Part shown: positions 1 to 13,965 of the stretch, in pieces
Numbering within the stretch: position 1 is the stretch's first letter
Layout: the number at the start of each line of letters is the position of its first letter
Assembly: GCF_010731775.1 (NCBI RefSeq)
Contig: NZ_AP022590.1
Span: forward strand, 4,154,001 to 4,218,000
Length of the DNA: 64,000 nt
Source of the DNA: Mycobacterium mantenii
GTDB lineage: Bacteria > Actinomycetota > Actinomycetes > Mycobacteriales > Mycobacteriaceae
Direction: 5' to 3'
The notes under the pieces: generated by a model
Database searches by the model: none
What the model was told of the DNA's origin: nothing
Seen by the model: the letters and a program-made list of their open reading frames with translations, nothing else
Position numbers and translations under genes: made by a program

Positions 1-278
1 GCATCGCCGTCGCCGGCGGGGTCTGAACGCACCACCACGTTGCACGGCAATAGCTGGCCGATCTGGCGGTGGATGCCCAGCGCGCGATGCGCCAGCACCG
101 GGTTGCAGGCACCCAGGATGAGATAGTTCTCCATATCCTCGCCGAGCTTTTGCTTCAGCGTGGCTTTCACGTCGATTGTGGTCAAAACGCCGAATCCCTG
201 CTCGGCCAGTGCCTTTGTCGTCCGGTCCACCGCGTCCTCGAACGAGGTGTGAAGTGTGGTGGTCAATCCTGATGTCAT
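1..278 (-). CDS. DUF302 family protein (C-terminus cut by window edge)
   Basis: Reading leftwards from ATG at 278, 92 codons are visible before the window ends. The protein opens with a short helix-strand segment (FEDAVDRTTKALAEQGFGVL) and then has the core pattern EDMENYLILGACNPVLAHRA followed by LLPCNVVVR. This is the layout of the small DUF302 fold, whose biochemical role is not established. It is the last visible gene of a leftward run (CsoR-like repressor, DsbA-like protein, DUF302) starting near 1304, so it is probably controlled by the palindromic operators at 1319-1367. It lies 58 bases after the DsbA-like gene. Family call is confident, function is open. Confidence 0.85.
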   Translation of the reverse strand, partial: MTSGLTTTLHTSFEDAVDRTTKALAEQGFGVLTTIDVKATLKQKLGEDMENYLILGACNPVLAHRALGIHRQIGQLLPCNVVVRSDPAGDGD

Positions 279-336
279 CTGTTCCTCATTTCAGCGTTGA
301 ACTACCCCGGAATAGCCCGAAAGGGCCCCGAAAGGG

Positions 337-951
337 CTAGGCCGCGGTGCGTGGCCGTTGCAACTGGGTGAACTGCGGGGTTGCAGCAAGGGTGGCGACC
401 GCATCGAACACTGCGGCGGCGTCCTCCTCGGCCGGTACACCGGTCAGGACCGGCCCGAAAAACGTGTGTCCGCCGATCCGCAGAATCGGGCTGCCGCCCG
501 TCTCACCCAGCGTGTCTTGCGCAGCCTGATGCTGATGCCGGATCCACGCGTCCAACGATTCATCCGAGACCGCGGCCGCTGCGCCGCCGCCGACCCCCAC
601 CGTCATCAAGACGTGCGCGATGAGTTTGGCATCGACGGGCTCGGAATGGTCGAAATATCGCTCGCCGAAGGCGAAATAGGCGGCGGTCCATCCGTCGGCG
701 CCCCCGTCGCGGGCGATGGCGGCCATCAGTCGGCCGATTTGTTGCGAGTCACGCATCCGGGCCTGCTGCGGGGGCGGTAGTTCCCGTCCCTCGTTGAGGA
801 CCGCCAGGCTCATCAGTCGCCAGTCGATGGCCATTCCCGTCCGCTCGGCGACGGCGCGCAGCCAACGAGCGGTGTTCCACGAGAATGGACACACCGGGTC
901 CAGCCACAGCGTCACCTTCGGTTCGGTCTGATCACGTTGGGTGGGAGACAT
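337..951 (-). CDS. DsbA-family thioredoxin-fold protein (Rv2466c-like), single-cysteine active site
   Basis: 204 aa. The N-terminus has a thioredoxin-fold strand followed by DPVCPFSWNTARWL near residues 18-31, where DsbA-like oxidoreductases carry a CPxC motif. Here the second cysteine is serine (CPFS), so monothiol or mycothiol-linked chemistry is more likely than disulfide exchange. The overall pattern resembles the actinobacterial mycothiol-dependent reductase family that includes Rv2466c of M. tuberculosis (recalled to have CPWC). No signal peptide, so probably cytoplasmic. It lies between the CsoR-like repressor (32 bases upstream) and the DUF302 gene and is likely co-transcribed with both. 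Substrate unknown; a role in thiol, persulfide or metal stress is inferred from the neighbours. Confidence 0.8.
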   Translation of the reverse strand: MSPTQRDQTEPKVTLWLDPVCPFSWNTARWLRAVAERTGMAIDWRLMSLAVLNEGRELPPPQQARMRDSQQIGRLMAAIARDGGADGWTAAYFAFGERYFDHSEPVDAKLIAHVLMTVGVGGGAAAAVSDESLDAWIRHQHQAAQDTLGETGGSPILRIGGHTFFGPVLTGVPAEEDAAAVFDAVATLAATPQFTQLQRPRTAA

Positions 952-983
952 CTACCTTTCCTCTTCTCCTAGCAGCCGGGCGG

Positions 984-1965
<982 letters not shown>

Positions 1966-1969
<4 letters not shown>

Positions 1970-4884
1970 GCACCGGCACCGACGCCCGTCCGAGGTTCAT
2001 GCGGTTCGTCCGCAGGTTCGCGTGGCCCATCATCATCGCATGGTTACTACTGACCGTCGCCCTCAATGTGCTTGTGCCGCCGATCGAGTCGGTCGCGCGT
2101 AACCACGCGGTGACGATGTCACCGCAAGACGCACCGGCGATGATCGCCGCCAAGCGCATCGGCTCAACGTTCCGCGAGTCGGACTCCGACAGCATCGCGA
2201 TGATCGTCCTGGAGAGCAGCAGTCCGCTCGGTGACGAGGCGCGCCGCTACTACGACGGCTTGGTAAGCAAGCTACAGGCCGACACCAAGCACGTGCAGCA
2301 CGTTCAGAACGTGTGGGGAGATCCACTTACCGCCGCCGGTGTCCAGAGCCGCGACGGCAAAGCCGCTTACGTCCAACTCAACCTGGCCGGCAACCAGGGC
2401 AGCACCCTGGGCAACAAGTCCGTCGACGCGGTGCGCAAGATCGTCGACAAGTCCGAGCCCCCCAAAGGGCTCAGGGTCTACGTCACCGGTCCGGCCCCGC
2501 TGAACACGGACATGAACGAGGCCGCCGACAAGAGCATGTTCAAAATGATGGGCGTCACGGGAGTGGTCATCATGATCATGCTGTTCATCGCCTATCGATC
2601 CATCAGCACGGTGCTTCTGGTTCTCGTCATGGTCGGGTTCGAAATGGGCACGGCCAGAGGGCTTGTCGCGCTCCTTGGGAACAACGAGTTGTTGGGGTTC
2701 TCGACGTTCGTCGTCGCGATGCTGTCGTCGCTGGCGATCGCGGCGGGAACCGATTACGCGATCTTCCTCATCGGGCGTTACCAGGAGGCGCGTCAGGCCG
2801 GCGAAGATCGAGAAGCCGCCTACTACACGATGTTTCGCGGAACCGCGCACATCATTTTGGGCTCCGGGTTGACCATCGCCGGGGCCACGTTCTGCCTGCA
2901 CTTGGCGCGCCTCTCGTACTTCAAGGCGCTCGGCATCCCGTCCGCCCTGGGATTGCTCGTCGTCGTGGCGGGAGCGATGACCGCCGCCCCCGCCGTCGTT
3001 GCGGTGGCCACCCGGTTCGGATTGCTCGACCCTAGACGGATGATCAAGACGCGCGGGTGGCGCCGCATCGGCACCGCCACCGTCCGCTGGCCCGGTCCGG
3101 TCTTCGCGGCCGCACTGGTCATCGCGATCGTCGGCATCCTGATCATGCCGAGCATGAAGGTCAGCTACAACGACCGCTTCTACATACCCCACAACCTGCC
3201 GTCGAACGTCGGTTATGCGGCCGCCGAGCGCCATTTCAGCGCCGCCACAATGAATCCCGACATCCTCATGATCGAAGCCGATCACGACATGCGCAACAGC
3301 GGCGACATGATCATCCTGGATCGGATCGCCAAGAACGTCTTCAATTCGCCCGGAATCGCAATGGTGCAGAGCATCACCCGGCCGCTGGGTGGCCCGATCG
3401 AGCACACGTCCATACCGTTCCAGATCAGTGCTCAATCGATTCCGATCCGGCAGAACATTCAGTTCATGAAGGACCGCTCGGACGACATGCTCAAGATGAG
3501 CGACGACCTCGGCGCCATGATCACCTCGATGCAGCGGATGCAGGGCCTGCTCGGGCAGATGAGCGGCGCGACCCATCGCATGGTCGGCGACATGCACGAG
3601 ATGCAAGCCACACTGGACGAGATGCGGGACCACCTGGCGGATTTCGATGACTTCGCGCGGCCGTTCCGCAACTACCTGTATTGGGAGCAGCACTGCTTCA
3701 ACATCCCGGTGTGCTGGGCGTCGAGGTCGGTGTTCGAGGCGATCGACGGTGTGGACAAGTTCAGCGAGAACATGAGCACGCTGATCAAGGACGTGAACGA
3801 CGTCGACGCGATATTGCCCCAGATGCTCGCCGAGTTCCCGCCGATCATCGCCGTCGCCAGATCCATGCAGGGGACGCTGCTCACCATGCACAGCAGCTTC
3901 TCCGGTCTGATAACGCAAATGTCCCAGATGACCGACACGGCCAGCGCGATGGGCCAGGCCTTCGACGCCTCGCGCGGTGGCGACTACTTCTACCTGCCGC
4001 CAGAAGCGTTCCAGAATCCCGACTTTCAGCGCGGTCTGAAGCTGTTCCTGTCGCCGGACGGTCAGGCTGCGCGCTTCATCATCACCCATGACGCGGACCC
4101 GGCGACGCCGCCGGGCATCTCCGCGGTGATGCCGGAACTGACCGCCGCGCATCAAGCGGTCAAGGGGACGACCCTGACCGGCGCCAAGTTCTACCTCGCC
4201 GGCACCGCGGCCATCTATCGCGACATCCAAGCGGGCTCCCATTACGACCTGCTGATCGTGGGACTCGCGGCGCTGACGCTGATCTTCGTCGTCATGCTGA
4301 TCATCACCCGTGCGCTGGTCGCATCCCTGGCGATCGTCGGCACGGTGCTGCTGTCACTGGGTGCCGCCTTCGGCCTGTCGGTTTTGGTCTGGCAACACCT
4401 GTTTGGCCTCGAACTGAACTGGATCGCACCGGTTTTCGGGTTGATCATCCTGCTGGCCGTCGGGTCCGACTACAACCTGCTGCTGGTGTCGCGGTTCCAG
4501 GAGGAGATCGGGGCGGGGCTGAAAACCGGCATCGTCCGCTCGATGGGCGAGACCGGTGGGGTGGTCACCTCGGCGGGCCTGGTGTTCGCCTTCACGATGA
4601 TGTCGATGGTCGCCAGCGACCTGCGCTCGATCGGCCAGGCCGGCAGCACGATCGGTCTTGGCCTGCTGTTCGACACGCTGATCGTGCGCTCGTTGATGAC
4701 GCCGTCGATCGCGGCGCTGCTCGGGCGGTGGTTCTGGTGGCCGCAACGGGTGCGGCCACGCCCGGCCAGTTCGATGCTCCGGCCCTTCGGTCCGCGTCGC
4801 CTGGTTCGCTCGCTTCTGCTGGGTGAGCCCGCGGACGCGCCGACCGCCAAGCCCGAAAAGGCCCTGGCTCCGTCGGCGAGGTGA
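1966..4884 (+). CDS. MmpL-family RND transporter
   Basis: 972 aa, the usual MmpL length. An N-terminal transmembrane helix follows FAWPIIIAWLLL; then a periplasmic loop; TM2-6 with GTDYAIFLIGRYQEARQAG (Asp about residue 263); a large second loop with methionine-rich helices; and a second bundle with GSDYNLLLVSRFQEE (Asp about 835). The two Asp-Tyr pairs are the proton-relay residues of MmpL transporters. The start at 1966 overlaps the mmpS stop. It probably exports a lipid or small molecule across the inner membrane with the adjacent MmpS. Control by the CsoR/CstR-like repressor suggests a thiol- or metal-stress-linked substrate; that is inference. Confidence 0.95.
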
Positions 4885-4908
4885 CAACCGCGGGCGCAAG
4901 ATGGGCGT

Positions 4909-5406
4909 GTGAGGCTGCTGCTGATTGCCGATACCCACATCCCCAAACGCGCCCGCGACCTGCCCGCCCAGTTGTGGGATGAGGTGGCCGGCGCCGACGT
5001 CGTCGTCCACGCAGGCGATTGGATAGCACCGGAGTTGCTCGACGAGCTCGAAGGCCACGCCGCCCGGCTGGTGGCCTGCTGGGGCAACAATGACGGCCCG
5101 GCGTTGCGGGCGCGACTGCCCGAGCGCGCGGACGTGACGCTGGCCGGGGTGCGGTTCACGGTCGTGCACGAGACCGGCGCCGCGGCCGGACGCGAAACGC
5201 GCATGTCACGGCTCTACCCCGACAGCCAAGTGCTGGTGTTCGGGCACAGCCACATCCCGTGGGACAGCACCACCGAGACCGGGTTGCGTCTGCTCAATCC
5301 CGGGTCACCGACGGATCGCCGCCGGCAACCGTTCTGCACCTACATGACCGCGCACGTCGAGGCGGGCGAGCTGAGCGACGTCGCGCTGCATCGCCTCCCT
5401 AAGTAA
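4909..5406 (+). CDS. Metallophosphoesterase, YfcE/MJ0936-like
   Basis: 165 aa from GTG 4909. It has the metallophosphoesterase motif series in order: DTHIP (residues 8-12), HAGDW, GNNDG, a VVHE histidine and GHSHIP near residue 110. This is the small single-domain phosphodiesterase type that binds two metal ions. Physiological substrate unknown. It lies 24 bases after mmpL and may be co-transcribed, but has no obvious functional link. No signal peptide, so cytoplasmic. Confidence 0.9.
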   Translation: MRLLLIADTHIPKRARDLPAQLWDEVAGADVVVHAGDWIAPELLDELEGHAARLVACWGNNDGPALRARLPERADVTLAGVRFTVVHETGAAAGRETRMSRLYPDSQVLVFGHSHIPWDSTTETGLRLLNPGSPTDRRRQPFCTYMTAHVEAGELSDVALHRLPK

Positions 5407-5467
5407 CGGGTACATACCGAACGTACAGCTTCCACACATAGATAGCTCGGCTACAGAGGTATTATGG

Positions 5468-5926
5468 GTGCATATGAGATCACGCACTGATGTTGCCGGC
5501 GAGCTGTTCGGCGTGGTCGGCAGGTTCCGCCGGCAACTCCGCAGGTCGGCCGGTCGTGGGTTCGATACGTCGCGGCTTTCCGAGTCGCAGTCCGAGCTGT
5601 TGTGGCTGGTCGGCCGGCGACCCGGGATCTCGGTGAGCGCGGCCGCCGCCGAGTTGGGGCTGGTGCCCAACACCGCCTCGACCCTGGTCACCAAGCTGGT
5701 GTCCTGCGGATTGCTGCTGCGGACGGCCGGCGACACCGATCGCCGGGTGTGCCAACTCCGGCTCGCCGAGCCCGCCCAGCAGATCGTCGACTCATCCCGT
5801 GCCACCCGGCGAGCGCTGTTGTCCGAGGTGATCGACGAACTCGACGACGACCAAATCGAGTCTTTGACAAAGGGATTGGAGGTCCTCGACACGATGACCC
5901 GAAAACTGCGGGAGCGGCGATTATGA
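5468..5926 (+). CDS. MarR-family transcriptional regulator
   Basis: 152 aa. GTG 5468 is seven bases after a GAGGT element; ATG 5474 is the alternative start. It carries a winged helix-turn-helix: SVSAAAAELGLVPNTASTLV is the HTH, and RTAGDTDRRVCQLRL the wing with the typical D-x-R-R. The stop overlaps the ABC-ATPase start (ATGA, 5923-5926), so it is the first gene of a three-gene exporter operon and very likely its local ligand-responsive repressor. Ligand unknown. Confidence 0.9.
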   Translation: MHMRSRTDVAGELFGVVGRFRRQLRRSAGRGFDTSRLSESQSELLWLVGRRPGISVSAAAAELGLVPNTASTLVTKLVSCGLLLRTAGDTDRRVCQLRLAEPAQQIVDSSRATRRALLSEVIDELDDDQIESLTKGLEVLDTMTRKLRERRL

Positions 5927-6753
5927 GCGGATCGCTGCCGATGGCGGTCGACGGCCGCCATCTGACCTATCGCTACGGCCGGTTCACCGCGGTCGATGAT
6001 GTGACATTGCAGGTGCGGCCCGGCGAGACCATGGGCTTGCTGGGGCCCAATGGCGCCGGCAAGACGACCATGGTCCGGATGCTGACCACCTTGACCCCGG
6101 TGCAACACGGCGAACTGCGCATCTTCGGAATGGACGCCCGTCGCCAAACAACCGACATCAGAAGCAACATCGGCTATGTGCCGCAACAGCTTTCGATCGA
6201 GCCCGCATTGACCGGCCGGCAGAATGTCCAGTGGTTCGCGCGGTTGTACGGCGTGCCCCGCGCCGAGCGCGCCGACCGCGTCGATCAGGCGCTGGTCGCC
6301 ATGGATCTCATCGACGTGGCCGACCGGCTGGCGTCGTCCTACTCCGGCGGCATGGTCCGCCGCCTCGAGGTGGCGCAGGCGCTGGTCAACCGGCCGTCGC
6401 TGTTGGTGCTCGACGAACCAACCGTCGGCCTGGATCCCATCGCGCGTGACGGCGTGTGGGCGCAGGTGCAAAAGATGCAGGCCCAGTTCGGCATGACCGT
6501 GCTGCTGACCACCCACTACATGGAGGAAGCCGACGCGCTGTGCGACCGTGTTGCGCTGATGCACCGCGGCCAATTGCGGGCCGTCGGAACCCCCGGCAAG
6601 TTGAAGGCGACAGTGTCGCCGTCGGCCACGCTCGAGGATGTGTTTCGCCACTACGCGGCATCGGGTCTCGACGAAGAAGATGAATCGTCGGAGACCAACG
6701 GGTCCCTTCGCGAAATCCGGTCCAGCAGAAGGGTGGCGCGCCGTGTCGGTTGA
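5923..6753 (+). CDS. ABC transporter ATP-binding protein, DrrA-like
   Basis: 276 aa. Walker A GPNGAGKTT (about 44-52), Q-loop in GYVPQQ, signature YSGGMVRRLE, Walker B LLVLDEPTVGLDP and the H-loop in LLTTHYMEEAD are all intact. It has the short C-terminal extension seen in DrrA-type ATPases that energise ABC-2 permeases. Start at 5923 overlaps the marR stop; the permease begins 11 bases before its end. It probably powers export of a drug or lipid. Confidence 0.95.
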   Translation: MSGSLPMAVDGRHLTYRYGRFTAVDDVTLQVRPGETMGLLGPNGAGKTTMVRMLTTLTPVQHGELRIFGMDARRQTTDIRSNIGYVPQQLSIEPALTGRQNVQWFARLYGVPRAERADRVDQALVAMDLIDVADRLASSYSGGMVRRLEVAQALVNRPSLLVLDEPTVGLDPIARDGVWAQVQKMQAQFGMTVLLTTHYMEEADALCDRVALMHRGQLRAVGTPGKLKATVSPSATLEDVFRHYAASGLDEEDESSETNGSLREIRSSRRVARRVG

Positions 6754-7561
6754 TAACGCCATGGCAGGAATGCTGATTCGCGCCCCGCGCGGCTGGCAGC
6801 GAGTCGGCGCGCTGTCCAGTCGCATCGGGGCATTCGCGATCGTCGAACTGCAAAAATTGCAACACGACCGGACCGAACTGGTCACCCGGATGGTGCAGCC
6901 CGCGCTGTGGCTGTTGATCTTCGGGACCACGTTCAGCCACCTGCACGTCATCCCCACCGGATCGGTGTCGTATCTGGCGTTTCTTGCGCCGGGGATCATC
7001 GCCCAGTCGGCGCTGTTCATCTCCATTTTCTATGGCATACAGATCATTTGGGACCGCGACGCCGGCGTCCTGGCCAAACTTATGGTGACGCCCGCCCCGG
7101 CGTCGGCGCTGATCACCGGCAAGGCCTTTGCCGCGGGAGTCCGCTCGGGGGCCCAGGTGGTCGGCGTGCTCGCGCTGGCATACGTGATGGGCGTCGGCCT
7201 GACGGTCAACCCACTGCGAATCGTGGCTGCGATGGCCATCGTCATGCTCGGCGCCGCGTTCTTCGCCTGCCTGTCGATGACCCTGGCCGGTCTGGTGCGC
7301 AGCCGCGATCGCCTGATGGGGATCGGACAGGCCATCACCATGCCGCTGTTCTTCGCGTCCAACGCGCTGTACCCGGTCGACGTGATGCCAGCGTGGCTGC
7401 ACGTGCTGAGCAAGGTCAATCCACTGAGTTACGAGGTGAACGCGCTGCGGGCGCTGCTGATCGGCACCCCCTTCAATCCGGCAGACATCGTGGTGCTGGT
7501 GGTGGCCGCCGTGCTCGGAATCATCACGGCATCAACGCTTTTGCGCCGCCTGGTCGCCTAG
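6743..7561 (+). CDS. ABC-2 type membrane permease, DrrB-like
   Basis: 272 aa from GTG 6743; ATG 6761 is the alternative. The N-terminal amphipathic region is followed by about six hydrophobic helices, including LVTRMVQPALWLLIFGTTF, LAFLAPGIIAQSALFISIF, a central IVAAMAIVMLGAAFFACLS and a C-terminal IVVLVVAAVLGIITAS. This is the ABC-2 permease topology. It overlaps the ATPase gene by 11 bases and completes the MarR-controlled export system. Substrate not evident. Confidence 0.92.
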   Translation: MSVDNAMAGMLIRAPRGWQRVGALSSRIGAFAIVELQKLQHDRTELVTRMVQPALWLLIFGTTFSHLHVIPTGSVSYLAFLAPGIIAQSALFISIFYGIQIIWDRDAGVLAKLMVTPAPASALITGKAFAAGVRSGAQVVGVLALAYVMGVGLTVNPLRIVAAMAIVMLGAAFFACLSMTLAGLVRSRDRLMGIGQAITMPLFFASNALYPVDVMPAWLHVLSKVNPLSYEVNALRALLIGTPFNPADIVVLVVAAVLGIITASTLLRRLVA

Positions 7562-7789
7562 ACCGCTGCCGGTGCGATAGCGCATGAGCTGACGCTTCGC
7601 AAGATGTCAGCACGGTTCCGAGAGCCGATCGTGACCCGGTTGTGACGATTTCTGGGCGACGCTCAATCGTTAGCTAACCGCGATCTGTCATCCCGGCCGC
7701 GACAACCGAATTCGACCCTCTCGCTGTGTTTCACTCCCCGAGAACAGATTCGACCGCACCATGCGGCAGATGAAAGTTGGGATGGGTAG

Positions 7790-8821
<1,032 letters not shown>

Positions 8822-8833
8822 GCCCGCAAGCCG

Positions 8834-8880
8834 GCATCGGCAGTAGCGCACCGGTCAGCGCTACTGCCGATGCTGTTTTT
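8834..8880 (+). terminator. Rho-independent terminator of fbpC
   Basis: Perfect 15-bp stem, GCATCGGCAGTAGCG (8834-8848) with CGCTACTGCCGATGC (8859-8873), a 10-base loop, then TGTTTTT. It begins 12 bases after the fbpC stop. The T-tract runs into the stop codon of the convergent gene. The tail orientation makes it effective for the rightward transcript only. Confidence 0.93.
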
Positions 8881-9575
8881 CACGCCTCGTTGAGCAGGGC
8901 CCGGCGGTCGGAGTGGAAGTACGTGTAGCCGGTGGTGCATGCGCACACGACGGTGGCCACCACCAGCATCCATGTCCCGTTGACCAGCGTGCTGATGAAC
9001 CCGCCCACCGTTGCGCCCGCCGCGAAGCCGGCGAACAGCAGGAAGTAGCCCAGCCAGTCGGCCGCCGAGCCGCCGGCGATGTGGCGTTCGATCCCCTGGC
9101 CCATCTTCACCAGCGTGCCGGTCACATAGCTCAGCGGGACCGACACCTCGCCGTCCTTGACGAACGACGTGTTTAAGGCGCCAATCCCGAAGGCCACCAG
9201 CATGATTGGCGCGAAGTCGAGCAGATTCTCTTCCCAGCCCTCGTCGATGACGTCGGCGACGGTGGCGGCCGCCAGGCTGAACGTCGTCAGCACCGTCGGG
9301 CCGTGCGGGTGCGCCACCCAGAAATGCCGCCGGCAGACCGAGGCGACCACCACGCCCGCGACGAAGCAAACGATCAACACCCCAGCCGTCACCGACAGCA
9401 GCACGTCGCCGCGGAAATACCCGAGCACCGCGCGCTGGGCGTTGCCGGTCATGAACGTCACGAAGTAGCCGGCGGAGTGGGTGAACGCGGTGGCCCCCAG
9501 CACGCCCGCGAGCGCCGCCAGCACCCACGACAACCGCGACTCGCTGTTGTTTATCTCACTTGGCACACCGCACAT
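8880..9575 (-). CDS. YoaK/DUF1275 family membrane protein
   Basis: 231 aa from ATG 9575; a longer reading frame exists upstream but is low-complexity arginine/proline/serine. About six hydrophobic segments include LAALAGVLGATAFTHSAGYFVTFMTGN, the conserved opening of YoaK proteins (TGN near residue 35), and SYVTGTLVKMGQGIERH in the middle, the second family repeat with TGT. The ends match the usual 220-230 aa. Function of the family is unknown. It occupies the place where I recall Rv0128 in M. tuberculosis, between mak and fbpC. Confidence 0.88.
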   Translation of the reverse strand: MCGVPSEINNSESRLSWVLAALAGVLGATAFTHSAGYFVTFMTGNAQRAVLGYFRGDVLLSVTAGVLIVCFVAGVVVASVCRRHFWVAHPHGPTVLTTFSLAAATVADVIDEGWEENLLDFAPIMLVAFGIGALNTSFVKDGEVSVPLSYVTGTLVKMGQGIERHIAGGSAADWLGYFLLFAGFAAGATVGGFISTLVNGTWMLVVATVVCACTTGYTYFHSDRRALLNEA

Positions 9576-9636
9576 GCTGTCAGACGTCCGCAGCACGCGC
9601 AGCGGACGTGAGCTCGGCCCCGATGGCGGCGACCCG

Positions 9637-10988
9637 CTAGGCGGCGGTGAGACGAGCGATGGAGCGCAACGGAATCGGCAGCCAGCCCGGCCGGTGCCGC
9701 GCCTCGTAGCCGGCCTCATAGACGGCCTTGTCAAGCTCGTAGGCGGCCAGCAAGTGCGCGGAATCACGCGGGTCGATCCCGGAGGCGGCCGCGTAGCCGT
9801 CGCAGAACGCGGTGCGGTTGCGCTCCACCCACTCGCGGGCGCGGGCCGCCAACTGCTTGTCGTCCGCCTGGTCGACCAGCGGGCCGTACGCGGCGTATTC
9901 GAACGACCGCAGCACGCCGGCCACGTCGCGCAACGGCGAATCGGGAGCGCGGCGCTCCTCGAGGGGCTGTCCCGGTTCGCCCTCGAAATCGATCAGCAGC
10001 CAGCGCTCCGGCGTGCGCAGCACCTGGCCCAGATGAAGATCGCCGTGGACGCGCTGCACGGTGATAGTGTCGGCGACCAACTTTCCGAAGCGCTCTTCGA
10101 TCGTCGCCGCGTGCTCCTTGAGCTCGGGAACCAGGGCCACGGTCGACGACAGCCGCGCCAGCACGTTGTCCACCGGGAATGCGGCCTGGGAGGTTCCGAG
10201 GGTCTCCGCCAAGGTCGCGTGCACCGAGGCCACGGCCTCGCCGAGGCGGTAGGACTCACCGGCGAAGTCGCCGCCGACCTCGTACGCGTACAGGTCGCCT
10301 TCGGCGAACAGGTCACGCACGCTAGCCGTGGCCATCGCCCAGCCTTCTGCGGCATTGGCGGCGAACTCGGTCACCATGCCCAACGGCCACGCCGCGTCGG
10401 CACTACCGTCGGAACCCGTCATCTCGTAGGTCCCCAGCAGCCGCGCCACGTGCGGGTTGCCGGCCCGGCCCAGCACCCGGTTCAGTTCGATGTCGGGGTT
10501 GATGCCGCTGCTTACCCGGCGGAACACCTTGAAGATGGCGTCCCGGTCGAAGATGACGCTGGTGTTGGACTGCTCGGCGTCGGACACGTGCGCCATCGCC
10601 TCCAGCGGAAGCTCCGCGTCCGGCTCCTTGGCGAATTTCACCTCGACACCCGACGCGCTGCGTGTGGCGGACGAGTCGATCAAGGAGAGCAGAAACTGCG
10701 GCGCATCGGCGTCATACATCGCGTCGAAGCCCGTCCGGTCGTCGACCGAACCGATGGTGGCGACGCTGCTGTACTCGGAGAACAGAGCGGCATCCCACCG
10801 GACGATCACCTGGTAGCGGTGCCGGGAGCCGTCAGCGTAGTCGGCGTCGACGAGCACCAGGTCAAGATCGTCGTCGAGCGGGACGACCACGCTCGCCTCG
10901 GCACTGGACAGTTCACGGTTGCGTCCGGCGTACCAACGTTGCTGCGGAAGCCAGTCCGACCAGGGCAGCCTGGCCGGTTGGGTCGTTG

Positions 10989-10992
<4 letters not shown>
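9637..10992 (-). CDS. mak: Maltokinase
   Basis: 451 aa. ATG 10992 overlaps the treS stop (ATGA), and the N-terminal [20 protein letters not shown] is the conserved maltokinase cap region. The C-terminal lobe is kinase/aminoglycoside-phosphotransferase-like: [14 protein letters not shown] holds the catalytic Asp and LLIDFEGEP the metal-binding Asp. It phosphorylates maltose with ATP to maltose 1-phosphate, the donor for GlgE alpha-glucan synthesis. Translational coupling to treS fits the known TreS-Mak complex. About the same length as the M. tuberculosis enzyme (455 aa, recalled). Confidence 0.96.
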
Positions 10993-12761
<1,769 letters not shown>

Positions 12762-12882
12762 CAAATCCACGATGCCACGGGTACCCTGGGCGCGACTTTC
12801 GGAATCACGCCCCCGCGCTTACGCCGAAACACGCCCGGCAGCAAACGAATTGGCCACCAATCGAGTCTCGCCGGCGCGGATA

Positions 12883-13965
12883 TCAGGCCGGCGGTCCCTC
12901 CGCCAGTGTGATGTTCGCGGTGCGCTCGCCGCCCTCGTTGGACCGGTAATGCACCGCGATGGTGTCTCCCGGGTGATGCGGGACGAGCACCTCGGTCATG
13001 GAGGTCGCCCCGTCGATGGCGACGTTGTCGACGCCGGTGATCACGTCGCCGGGCGCGATGCCGGCCGCCCCGGCGGGACCGGTGCTGACCACCCGTTGCA
13101 CCCGCGCGCCGTTGCCGTTGGTGTCCGCCACACCCAGGCCGAGGAAGCCGGTGGGACCGATGTGCACCGTGTTCGACCCGGCGCCGGACCGGATCTGCCC
13201 GGCGACCCCCATCGCGCGTCCGATGGGAATGGCGAAGCCCTGCCCGCCGGACATCTTGTAGCTGTCGGTGGCGGCGGTGTCCACGCCGATCACCTGACCG
13301 GCGTTGTTCACCATCGGCCCGCCGGAGTCACCCGGCTTGATCGGGGCGTCCGCCTGAATCAGGCCGCCCAGGCTCTCTTGCGCGCCGGTCAGCGTGTCGG
13401 TTGCCGAGACGCTCTGGTTGAGCGCGACGACCTTGCCGGTCACCGCGTTGGGGGTGCCGCCCTGGCCGCCGACGTTTCCGAGCGCGACGATGGGCTCGCC
13501 GACCGTGGCTTCGCCGCCGATCGCGGCCGTGGGCAGGCCGGCCGCCCCGCGGAGCTGCAGCACCGCGATGTCCTGCGTGCGGTCGTAGCCCACCACGTCA
13601 ACGGCGTAGGTCTGCCCGTTGCCGACGTCGAACGCGCTGATGTCGGTGGCCCCGGAGATCACGTGGTTGTTGGTCAGCACGACGCCGTTGGGATCGATCA
13701 CGATGCCGGTTCCGGCGCCCACCGCGTTGTTGTAGCCGAATTTGGTGTCGATGTTGACCACCTGCGGCCCGACCTGACCGACCATCGCCGACGGATCCAG
13801 CGGCGCCTGGGGACGGTCGGTGAACCGGTCCAGGGCCAGAGTCGAGGGCGACGCCGAGGCCGGCGCGAGGCCTACACCGGATCCCAGGCCGAGGCCCAGT
13901 CCGACCACGGTCAGCACGCTGACCGCCCATGACCACCAGGCCGAGCGGTGGTGCGGTTTGCTCAT
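12883..13965 (-). CDS. pepA: Secreted HtrA-like serine protease with PDZ domain
   Basis: 360 aa. ATG 13965 is preceded by AGGAGGGTGA, which decides the start over upstream alternatives. A signal peptide (hydrophobic VSVLTVVGLGLGLGSGVGL, cut near ASASPS) leads into a trypsin-like domain: VLTNNHVISGA (His), RTQDIAVLQL (Asp) and PGDSGGPMVNN (Ser). A C-terminal PDZ domain contains GPTGFLGLGV and GIAPGDVITGVDN. It matches PepA/Mtb32A in order and length. Exported; substrate unknown. Same strand and order as treS-mak. Confidence 0.95.
   Translation of the reverse strand: MSKPHHRSAWWSWAVSVLTVVGLGLGLGSGVGLAPASASPSTLALDRFTDRPQAPLDPSAMVGQVGPQVVNIDTKFGYNNAVGAGTGIVIDPNGVVLTNNHVISGATDISAFDVGNGQTYAVDVVGYDRTQDIAVLQLRGAAGLPTAAIGGEATVGEPIVALGNVGGQGGTPNAVTGKVVALNQSVSATDTLTGAQESLGGLIQADAPIKPGDSGGPMVNNAGQVIGVDTAATDSYKMSGGQGFAIPIGRAMGVAGQIRSGAGSNTVHIGPTGFLGLGVADTNGNGARVQRVVSTGPAGAAGIAPGDVITGVDNVAIDGATSMTEVLVPHHPGDTIAVHYRSNEGGERTANITLAEGPPA

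Noticed and set aside
2272..4242. 656-codon open frame on the minus strand opposite mmpL
   Set aside because: It is the GC-rich antisense shadow of MmpL: His/Arg/Gly/Asp-rich, no domain, no ribosome site.
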